NCBI GenBank assembly: GCA_946482345.1
Contig: CAMLRJ010000129.1
Coordinates: forward strand, 1-8,144
Source: an uncultured Cellvibrio sp.
Lineage (GTDB): Bacteria; Pseudomonadota; Gammaproteobacteria; Pseudomonadales; Cellvibrionaceae
DNA: 8,144 bases
Direction: 5' to 3'
Shown: one piece after another, positions 1-6,115 of the stretch
Layout of the letters: each line of letters begins with the position of its first letter
Numbering within the stretch: the first letter of the stretch is position 1
The notes under the pieces: model-generated
The model's database searches: none
Told to the model about the DNA's origin: nothing
The model's input: only the letters and a program-made list of their open reading frames with translations
Position numbers and translations under genes: made by a program

Positions 1-11
1 GATTTCCAGTT

Positions 12-33
12 CCTCCCCCTGCCGAGGGGGAGG
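12..33. repeat. Perfect 9-bp inverted repeat (hairpin), REP-like
   Basis: The arms CCTCCCCCT (12-20) and AGGGGGAGG (25-33) are exact reverse complements around the 4-nt loop GCCG, giving a very GC-rich stem in otherwise AT-rich DNA. No run of T follows on either strand, so it does not look like a classical intrinsic terminator. The G-rich arm followed by TTAGGAG resembles dispersed extragenic palindromes seen in many proteobacterial genomes; that comparison is from memory. It lies just upstream of the operon block and could be a REP element, an mRNA-stabilising hairpin or an attenuating structure between this block and the gene to the left. Confidence 0.7.
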
Positions 34-67
34 TTAGGAGATAAAGAATCGCTGATGGTACAAAAAA

Positions 68-226
68 ATGCCCATCATCATTAACGAATTAACGGTTGAT
101 ATTCAGGCTCCGGAAAGTTCGGGTCAGTTTGCTGATTATGGAATTAACCCGGAAGAGAATTTGCAAAAAATGATTCATGAATTGGAAGTCGCAGAAGAAA
201 GACGCAAGAGGTTGGAAGTTGACTGA
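68..226 (+). CDS. Small DUF5908-like eCIS-associated protein
   Basis: This short gene encodes 52 residues. The N-terminus MPIIINEL matches the MPIxIxEL opening I associate with the small DUF5908 family of phage-tail-like/eCIS clusters. The C-terminal half (about residues 28-50) is a predicted charged helix ending in EERRKRLE, as is usual in that family. The start is ATG at 68; an in-frame TGA at 53-55 excludes a longer form. There is no good Shine-Dalgarno sequence in front, only a run of seven A that ends in the start codon. The stop at 224-226 overlaps the likely TTG start of the gpD-like gene, so the two are probably translationally coupled. Position directly before gpD is typical for DUF5908. 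The family's function is not known to me; a small structural or assembly role in the hub is an inference. Confidence 0.75.
   Translation: MPIIINELTVDIQAPESSGQFADYGINPEENLQKMIHELEVAEERRKRLEVD
206..211 (+). promoter_or_regulatory. Ribosome-binding site supporting a TTG start at 219
   Basis: AAGAGG lies 7 nt before the TTG at 219-221 and inside the 3' end of the preceding small gene. This placement favours TTG 219 over the upstream in-frame ATG at 177, which lies deep inside the small gene and would add 14 residues that are only an out-of-frame reading of that gene. Confidence 0.55.
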
Positions 227-1262
227 AGAAAATGCAATTTTAATCAGTGCCAGACCGCATATCCGTATTAACGGAAATCAACGTGCGGATATGGAACAGG
301 CAGTGATTTTTATGCGTGTAAATTTACCTTTCAGTGGTATGTCACACGCTGAATTGCGTTTGGTGAATTGGGGTAATACCGATGAGTCAGGTGAATCGGG
401 TTATGCATTTCAGGATATTGCACATGGCGATCAAATTGAAATATTGGCCAGTGATACTGTGATTTTTGCAGGCGATATTACTGCAATAGAAGAAGTCTAC
501 GGACAAGGTGCACCACGGTTGGTGTTGTTGATGGAAGATGGATTGCATAAGTTAGCCAAACAACGCAAGAGTCGCGTGTTTGAATCTGTCAGTGTTAATG
601 ATCTGGTGCAAACGGTTTTATCGGATGCCAATTTATCAGGAGACATTCAAGTGAGCAGTGATACAGGCGTGTGGCATCAACTGAATGAAACCAATCTGGC
701 ATTTTTGCAACGCATTCTGTGGCCTTACGGAATTGCAGTGCGTAATCACGCCAATAATCTTCGGATAAAAGCCGAAGAGCAGAGCGCACAGCCAGTCGAT
801 ATTAATACTCAAAGTGGTGTGAGTTTATTGCGTATTACAGCTGATTTGAATCATCAATATTTATCTGCACAGGTTAAAGGTTTTAATTTGGAAGCAGATG
901 AACAAACGGATGCAAGTGAGGCAGATTCACAAAGTGAATCGGGTCAGGATGCCAAACAATTATTAAATAACCTCGGGTGGGGTAGTGAAGATTTATTGGC
1001 TTATCCTTTTTCGCGTAATCAATCTGAAGCCAATAGTTGGGCCAGAGCAGAATTTCAAAAAAGATCCGGCGAGTTTTTAACAGGTGAATTAATTACCAGT
1101 GGTAATGCCGGTTTGAACACAGGTGGACAAATCAATGTATCCGGTGCTTCTGCAAGATTGAATGGCAAGTATCAAATAGTGCACACACAACACTTGTTTG
1201 ATACCGGTAATGGTTTCAAGACGCGTTTGAAATTCAGACGCAGCAGTTGGAATCAAAATTAA
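219..1262 (+). CDS. gpD-like baseplate hub protein (phage late control D / VgrG N-terminal-like)
   Basis: The product (347 residues from TTG 219) belongs to the gpD/gp27/VgrG hub superfamily, which forms the trimeric ring joining the inner tube to the spike. Visible signs are a beta-rich N-terminal part (about 10-95), the diagnostic stretch DGLHKLAKQRKSRVF (107-121) followed by a helical segment with NDLVQTVLSDANL, and VWHQLNETNLAFLQRI (151-166), which corresponds to the 'xxQxNxSDlaFLxrla' motif of gpD/VgrG. A polar Asp/Glu/Ser linker (227-246) precedes the C-terminal domain, which ends YQIVHTQHLF...TRLKFRR (318-341) as in gpD proteins. An ATG at 177 would give 361 residues but overlaps the small upstream gene by 50 nt; the AAGAGG at 206 supports TTG 219. 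The stop shares bases with the gpV-like start (TAATG), so coupling is expected. In Afp the equivalent of this protein and the next is the single chain Afp8; here they are separate. Confidence 0.9.
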   Translation: MTEENAILISARPHIRINGNQRADMEQAVIFMRVNLPFSGMSHAELRLVNWGNTDESGESGYAFQDIAHGDQIEILASDTVIFAGDITAIEEVYGQGAPRLVLLMEDGLHKLAKQRKSRVFESVSVNDLVQTVLSDANLSGDIQVSSDTGVWHQLNETNLAFLQRILWPYGIAVRNHANNLRIKAEEQSAQPVDINTQSGVSLLRITADLNHQYLSAQVKGFNLEADEQTDASEADSQSESGQDAKQLLNNLGWGSEDLLAYPFSRNQSEANSWARAEFQKRSGEFLTGELITSGNAGLNTGGQINVSGASARLNGKYQIVHTQHLFDTGNGFKTRLKFRRSSWNQN

Positions 1263-1897
1263 TGGAACACAGTTTGGGTTTGCAAAATTTACATCTGGCA
1301 AAAGTGCTGGATAACCAGGACTCACAAGGAAGAGGACGTGTTCAGGTGCGACTGATGGTGAATCAGCTGGATATTTGGGCCAGTTGTATGAGCAATAGCG
1401 CGGGGCAGAATTACGGCATCAGTTTTTTGCCGCGCATAGATGAGATTGTGGTGGTGGCTTTTTTGCGAGCGGATGAAGCAATTGTGTTGGGATCAGTCTG
1501 GAGTGGCAGTAGCAGTCATCCAACTGATGCACAAGCTGTTGAAGATATTTATGCGATTGTCACACCGGGAGGAACCAAATTAATTATGGATGAAAGTAGT
1601 TCACCCAAAGTGACAATTGAAACACCGGCGGGTCACACCATTACCATTGATGATTCGGGTGCGGGTGAAATTACGATTGATCGCAGCGGCGATCAGGTGA
1701 AGTTGTCTGCAGATGGCATCAGCATCACCAGTTCGATGAAAGTAAAAGTTGAAGCGTCTCAAGTTGATGTGAGTGCAGGCATGGTGAAAGTAGATGCGGG
1801 TATGAGTCAGTTTTCGGGTGTGGTCAAGTGCGACACTTTAATTGCCACGTCAGTTGTAGGTACCAGTTATACACCGGGAGCGGGGAACGTATGGTAA
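1262..1897 (+). CDS. gpV-like baseplate spike protein (OB-fold plus beta-prism)
   Basis: The 211-residue product is a phage baseplate assembly protein V/gp5-like spike that trimerises under the gpD hub and forms the membrane-piercing needle. Residues about 10-82 are the OB-fold: GRGRVQVRL (23-31), a GISFLPRIDEIVVVAFL segment (52-68) and IVLGSVWSG (74-82), all typical of gpV/VgrG OB domains. Residues about 100-198 are short alternating beta repeats (KLIMD, KVTIE, HTITID, EITID, QVKLSADGISI, KVKVEA, QVDVSAG, MVKVDAG), which fit a triple-stranded beta-prism. The C-terminus YTPGAGNVW resembles other eCIS spike proteins I recall. ATG 1262 is preferred because it overlaps the gpD stop in a TAATG; a TTG at 1247 would add five residues. 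No PAAR domain or toxin extension is attached. It overlaps the next gene by 7 nt. Confidence 0.92.
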   Translation: MEHSLGLQNLHLAKVLDNQDSQGRGRVQVRLMVNQLDIWASCMSNSAGQNYGISFLPRIDEIVVVAFLRADEAIVLGSVWSGSSSHPTDAQAVEDIYAIVTPGGTKLIMDESSSPKVTIETPAGHTITIDDSGAGEITIDRSGDQVKLSADGISITSSMKVKVEASQVDVSAGMVKVDAGMSQFSGVVKCDTLIATSVVGTSYTPGAGNVW

Positions 1898-3579
1898 ATC
1901 ATAAACCGGAATTTGTTGCGCCCTGGTATGCCGATGCACAGGATTACACTGTGTTGCACCGTTACATGAAAGAAGATTTTATTGAATCTTTTCAAAAAGA
2001 ATCTGCACGCGGTTTATTAAAAAGTTATTCAGCACAAAACTGGATTCAGGAAGATAAATTTGGTGGTAACTACACCAGACTACGTTTGCCGTTACACCGC
2101 ACTTTTTATGTATTGGCCAGTGAATTGGTTTGTGATGTGCCATTCAAACCGGCGTTTTCACCGCGCAATATTGTTTCATCCGGTTTTGTGGTACGTAAAA
2201 AAAATGGTAGCACTGTGCAAACCTGGCAATTGCGTGACGGTGAAGCCATAGGTTGGAAAGATATTAATAGCATCGATGAAAAATTTGATCCGGACCATAG
2301 CAAACATAAAGCATTTAATTCCATGATCAAATTGAAATCCGTATCGGAAAACAATCAATCACTGGGCTTCACTGGCGAACAAACTTATCCATTACATACA
2401 CACATAGTTAAACAGTCTGATAAACCCCGCACACTGTTGTATGGCTATTTGCCGCTGAATGGAAAAATAGATGCACAGGAAATTCCGGTTGACCTTACAA
2501 AATCTGGCAACGCTGAAATTTCAGCAGCAGGTTATATGGCTGAACTGGAATGGCCATTCGGTAGTTGGGATGGTGTATCACTCGACAACCCTCCCTGTAA
2601 TTGCACAGGAACCATAGCCGAATTGGTGAAAAATCCCTGTGATTATTTTACCTGGTCTGAAAAAGAATATTTGCAAATCAATGCAGGTCGCCCAAAACGT
2701 GCTATGGCGAATTGGTTGATCATGCTAATTCATCGCTATCAAATTTTTGATGTCAGTATTAAGGATAACGAAAAATTACGCAGTTTGTTGCAGTCCATAC
2801 CTTTATTCTCAAAGGGCTTGAATCCATATGAAATGGATTTAATGAATCACCGGCTCACAGAGTTTGATGATTGGATTAAAAAGAAAGATATTAAAAAAAG
2901 TAATTTATTGGACTACATCAGCCAGCATTATGCTTCGATTATGGATTGGTATCTTGAAGAAGAAAAATTGCATCTTGAAACTGGAAATAAGATTAGACCC
3001 GGGGAATGGAATCCGTTACCAGATTTGTCTCATTTCGTTTACCTGACTAAATCCATGGCGGAAGATATTCGTGAAGCCATGTTGTTTCGTGCTGAAAAAA
3101 CCAATCAATTAATTGAGATAGATTTACCTTTGCCACGTTATACCCAGGCTGCGGGTGAACGTTATTTTATTGTTCCCTTTGTGCGTTACCGCGATGATTG
3201 TGGCTGTGAACATTTGCAATGGGGTAAAGCATCCATGGAATTCACGGTTGCCAATCCATTTGATCCTATAGCGATGCGGCCGAGTGTTATTCAATTGCCG
3301 GAATTATCGGATATCACCAAAGGTCTTCCAAAAGGCGTGACATTTTTAACGCCGAAATCGATCAGTGATTTGATGATGAAGGTGTCTCCTACTATGGAGA
3401 TGAAGCCTAATGCAGCCAAATCGCCTTTGAGCGCCTGTATGGGATTCAGTATCAGCTTCAGCATTCCAATTATTACGATTTGCGCGATGATTTTATTAAT
3501 GATTGTGTTGAATATTTTAAACATTATTTTTCGCTGGATTCCCTACGCGATTATGGTGTTGCCAAGATTGTGTAAATAA
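1891..3579 (+). CDS. Unknown eCIS-associated protein with hydrophobic C-terminal tail
   Basis: I cannot assign this 562-residue protein to a characterised family. ATG 1891 sits 7 nt inside the spike gene, with a G-rich stretch (GGGAGCGGGG) just upstream. No signal peptide is visible at the N-terminus. The N-terminal half is mixed alpha/beta with CNC at 236-238 and C250. The middle (about 265-420) is helical and charged. CGC at 437-439 gives a second CxC. A conserved-looking segment IQLPELSDITKGLPKGVTF...PKSISDLM precedes the tail. The tail (about 517-547) is almost wholly apolar, including SIPIITICAMILLMIVLNIL, followed by the basic/aromatic RW and a second short apolar stretch to the end (LPRLCK). 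That predicts one membrane helix, or a helical hairpin. I recall similar hydrophobic tails in unnamed proteins of other eCIS-like clusters, but cannot verify this. Its place between gpV and gp25 suggests a structural or tethering role. A membrane-active effector is an alternative. Confidence 0.8.
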   Translation: MVNHKPEFVAPWYADAQDYTVLHRYMKEDFIESFQKESARGLLKSYSAQNWIQEDKFGGNYTRLRLPLHRTFYVLASELVCDVPFKPAFSPRNIVSSGFVVRKKNGSTVQTWQLRDGEAIGWKDINSIDEKFDPDHSKHKAFNSMIKLKSVSENNQSLGFTGEQTYPLHTHIVKQSDKPRTLLYGYLPLNGKIDAQEIPVDLTKSGNAEISAAGYMAELEWPFGSWDGVSLDNPPCNCTGTIAELVKNPCDYFTWSEKEYLQINAGRPKRAMANWLIMLIHRYQIFDVSIKDNEKLRSLLQSIPLFSKGLNPYEMDLMNHRLTEFDDWIKKKDIKKSNLLDYISQHYASIMDWYLEEEKLHLETGNKIRPGEWNPLPDLSHFVYLTKSMAEDIREAMLFRAEKTNQLIEIDLPLPRYTQAAGERYFIVPFVRYRDDCGCEHLQWGKASMEFTVANPFDPIAMRPSVIQLPELSDITKGLPKGVTFLTPKSISDLMMKVSPTMEMKPNAAKSPLSACMGFSISFSIPIITICAMILLMIVLNILNIIFRWIPYAIMVLPRLCK

Positions 3580-3590
3580 AGAGGTTAATC

Positions 3591-3953
3591 ATGGCGCCAA
3601 GTTTTTCATTATCCGGTTTTACCAATGGCCGATTTGAGTGGGCCAGGGACGAGGACAGTGTGCGCGATGTTTTGTGGAATATTTTGTTGACATCGCCAGG
3701 TGAACGTTTGATGCGTCCTGAATTTGGTGCAGGGCTTAACCAATTTATTCATCAGCCCAATAACGAGACTACCCGTCGATTAATTGCAGATCAGGCTCTA
3801 CGAGCGATACAACGATGGGAGCCCAGAATTATTGTGCAGAATTTGCGTGTCGAAACTCAGGCATTAAATGAAGTAACACTGATTTTGCTGTATCAGATTA
3901 AACAAACAGGTGAACAAAACAGTCTTCAATTAGGACTTCAATTGCAGATCTAA
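3591..3953 (+). CDS. gp25-like baseplate wedge protein (phage W / Afp9-like)
   Basis: The 120-residue product is a gp25-like baseplate wedge protein. In contractile tails this protein anchors the first sheath ring to the wedge and helps start contraction. The family signature is complete: an amphipathic helix (23-33), LLTSPGER (32-39), MRPEFGAGL (41-49), then a helix and AIQRWEPRIIVQNLRVE (72-88), whose EPR motif forms part of the sheath-facing core in T4 gp25 and T6SS TssE. The length is normal for eCIS/P2 W proteins. The start is well supported by AAGAGG at 3579-3584, six nt before ATG 3591, which makes it the best conventional RBS in the region. It begins 11 nt after the hydrophobic-tail gene and ends three nt before the J-like gene, in the same reading frame. 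Confidence 0.95.
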   Translation: MAPSFSLSGFTNGRFEWARDEDSVRDVLWNILLTSPGERLMRPEFGAGLNQFIHQPNNETTRRLIADQALRAIQRWEPRIIVQNLRVETQALNEVTLILLYQIKQTGEQNSLQLGLQLQI

Positions 3954-3956
3954 ATT

Positions 3957-6104
3957 ATGCCACTACCTATTACATTACTGGATGATCGCCGTTTTGATGA
4001 TTTGGCAAAAGAGGCCAGACAACGTCTGCTGTCACAATTGCCGGATTTACAACAATTGGTTGAAGGTGATCCCTTATATGCCTTGACGGATTTAATGGCA
4101 TGGATGACAGAAACCATTATTTATCGTGCGAATTTAATTCCGGAACGGCAGCGTCAGGCATTTTTGAATTTATTACAAATTCCGATGCGACCCGCCATTG
4201 CTGCAAGAGGATTGGTATCAATTCAATCTTTGCAAAAAACACCGACTTTGCCGCCGTTGTTAACGTCGGAATCCAATTTATCCGGTGCGAATCAATTATT
4301 TACAACAGAAGGTGAGGTACAACCTACGCCCTTATTGTTACGGCTAATGATCAAGGAGCAGATTACAGCAGAAGAATTGAATGCAATGAATATTACATTG
4401 AATCAACTACAGGAAATTTATAGCCACAATACGATTCCTTTTCGACCACGCAGTTTTAATTTAGGTCAGGATGTTCCAGGTTTGAGTAAATCGCTGGATA
4501 AAAAATTCTATTTGTTGCTGCATCTAGCAGATAAAAGTTTATTCAAGCATCGCGAAGCCATTCGCGAGAATTTGTCCGGGAAAATTCTGAATATAGGTTT
4601 GGCCCCTGTGGTGGATCAGCCAGGCGATATGGCCCTTGAATTACCACCGCGACAATTACGTTGGCATTTATTGTGGCAGGATTCAGCGCAGTCGCAAACA
4701 GCGGAACTGACACCACTGGAAGTCATTGCAGACAGTTCATTGGGAGCAAGAAAAACCGGTGTGGTGCGTTTGAAAATTCCGAAAAATTTCAAATCATTGG
4801 CTTCTGAATATACTCGTGATCCCAAATATGCCGGTGTGAATAACACTGCACCGGAATCTCCGGCTGATGTAGATCCGGATTCCGTTATGTGCTGGTTGTG
4901 TCTAACAGCGCCGGATGATCCCCAATTTGAATTGGGTTTTATGTGCATCAACGCAGTTGAAATTGCCGCGCAGCAAATCGGACGTGATCAGGTCATTGCA
5001 ATGGGTGATGGTCGCGCGGGTCAGGTTGCACAGATTAAAGCGCGTCAGGTTGATCCCCAATCATTAATGATTCAAGTGAGTGAGCAGGGCGTTTATGTCA
5101 CCTGGCGACAAGTGAGTCATTTTTCCGGTTGCGGTGTGAATGATCGCGTTTATCAATTTGATCCGGCATCAGGCAGTGTTATTTTCGGTGATGGAATTCG
5201 TGGTATGCGCCCTGCACCGCAAAGTCGAATTCGTGTTGCTTATTATCGGGCCGGTGGTGGTGCTCAGGGTAATTTGCCAGTGGGTGGCATAAAACAAATT
5301 TTGTCAGCAAATCATAATGAATTAAAAGTGCATCAGGATTGGCCCATTACTGGCGGTGTCGATGCTGAAACGGTTGAGCAAGCAGAAAAAAGAATTCCTG
5401 CTGAATTATCTCATCGTAATCGCGCCGTGACGCAATCTGATTTTATTCAACTTGCAGAAGATAATCCGATTGCTGCAGTAGCGCGTGCAGAAGTTATTCC
5501 CGGTTTAATGCCGGGTAACTCGCTGGCTGCAGTACGCGAAAAAGTACCGGGCGTTGTCAGTGTTTTTGTCATGCCACCTGCAGAACCCGCACTGGGTGCT
5601 GCTCCCAAACCTACAGCGGGTTTATTGGCAGACGTGTTTGGTTATCTGGAATCACGAAAAATGTTGGGCACTGAACTTTATGTATTGAGCCCACAATTTA
5701 TACCGGTTGCACTTTCAATCAGTGTTGAAGTGCTGGACCCCATGACATTGGTAGAAACTTTTCAGGCAGTTGAAAAAAATTTATTACAGGGTTTATGGGC
5801 ATTGGCACCCGGTGGTTTTACCGGCAAGGGCTGGCCCATGGGACGCGAATTGGAAGTTAATGAATTAAAAACCATGGCTGCGCGCACGCCTGGTGTGTTA
5901 TCGGTGAGTCATGTGCGTTTGTATCACCAACAAAATAGTGGATGGACCGATACACAAAAACTGGATTTACAGCTTTACCAATTACCTGAGCTGATGGCGA
6001 TTCATATTGAAGAGGGCAAACATATTCCATCAGCACCGGATTTAATTACAGCGGTACCCGCAACATCAGCCATGGCGGTTCCCGTCATTCCTGATTTCTG
6101 TTGA
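3957..6104 (+). CDS. Baseplate J-like wedge protein (Afp11-like)
   Basis: This 715-residue protein is a large baseplate J-type wedge subunit, which pairs with the Afp12-like protein to build the wedges around the hub. The N-terminus has the usual LLDDRRFDDLAKEARQRLL (7-25) and GDPLYALTDLMAWMTETIIY (37-56), then IPERQRQAFLNLLQIPMRP (61-79). The centre carries the J-domain signature: FGDG at 410-413, YRAGGG at 430-435 and GNLPVGGI just after. It is followed by RAVTQSDFIQLAEDNP starting at 489 and by alpha/beta repeats characteristic of the C-terminal part. The protein ends in a proline-rich tail whose last residue is Cys (IPDFC). The stop of the gp25-like gene lies one codon before ATG 3957 in the same frame, so no longer start is possible. 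No clear Shine-Dalgarno sequence is seen, which suggests reinitiation after the upstream stop. Length and motifs fit eCIS Afp11 better than the shorter P2 gpJ. Confidence 0.94.
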   Translation: MPLPITLLDDRRFDDLAKEARQRLLSQLPDLQQLVEGDPLYALTDLMAWMTETIIYRANLIPERQRQAFLNLLQIPMRPAIAARGLVSIQSLQKTPTLPPLLTSESNLSGANQLFTTEGEVQPTPLLLRLMIKEQITAEELNAMNITLNQLQEIYSHNTIPFRPRSFNLGQDVPGLSKSLDKKFYLLLHLADKSLFKHREAIRENLSGKILNIGLAPVVDQPGDMALELPPRQLRWHLLWQDSAQSQTAELTPLEVIADSSLGARKTGVVRLKIPKNFKSLASEYTRDPKYAGVNNTAPESPADVDPDSVMCWLCLTAPDDPQFELGFMCINAVEIAAQQIGRDQVIAMGDGRAGQVAQIKARQVDPQSLMIQVSEQGVYVTWRQVSHFSGCGVNDRVYQFDPASGSVIFGDGIRGMRPAPQSRIRVAYYRAGGGAQGNLPVGGIKQILSANHNELKVHQDWPITGGVDAETVEQAEKRIPAELSHRNRAVTQSDFIQLAEDNPIAAVARAEVIPGLMPGNSLAAVREKVPGVVSVFVMPPAEPALGAAPKPTAGLLADVFGYLESRKMLGTELYVLSPQFIPVALSISVEVLDPMTLVETFQAVEKNLLQGLWALAPGGFTGKGWPMGRELEVNELKTMAARTPGVLSVSHVRLYHQQNSGWTDTQKLDLQLYQLPELMAIHIEEGKHIPSAPDLITAVPATSAMAVPVIPDFC

Positions 6105-6108
6105 GAGG
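6103..6108 (+). promoter_or_regulatory. Ribosome-binding site favouring ATG 6116
   Basis: GAGAGG overlaps the stop codon of the J-like gene. It is 4 nt from ATG 6113 and 7 nt from ATG 6116; the two ATGs are adjacent and in frame. The spacing favours 6116. A third ATG at 6109 is in another frame and closes after a few codons. Confidence 0.55.
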
Positions 6109-6115
6109 ATGAATG

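Noticed and set aside
12..33. Hairpin as an intrinsic terminator
   Set aside because: No T-rich tract follows on either strand, so it was kept as a repeat/structure only.
34..67. Possible sigma-70 promoter before the small gene
   Set aside because: AT-rich pieces such as GATAAA are present, but no matched -35/-10 pair with good spacing can be supported, and an operon promoter may lie further left.
55..84. ATG at 55 as start of a gene
   Set aside because: It closes after nine codons at the TAA at 82-84 and encodes no meaningful product.
2197..2204. Run of eight A in the unknown gene as a possible frameshift or slippage site
   Set aside because: The frame is intact on both sides and encodes continuous plausible protein. 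The alternative frame ends about 50 nt later without a feature.
4616..4951. Antisense open frame of 111 codons opposite the J-like gene
   Set aside because: It overlaps a gene with clear J-family motifs, has odd composition and shows no domain.
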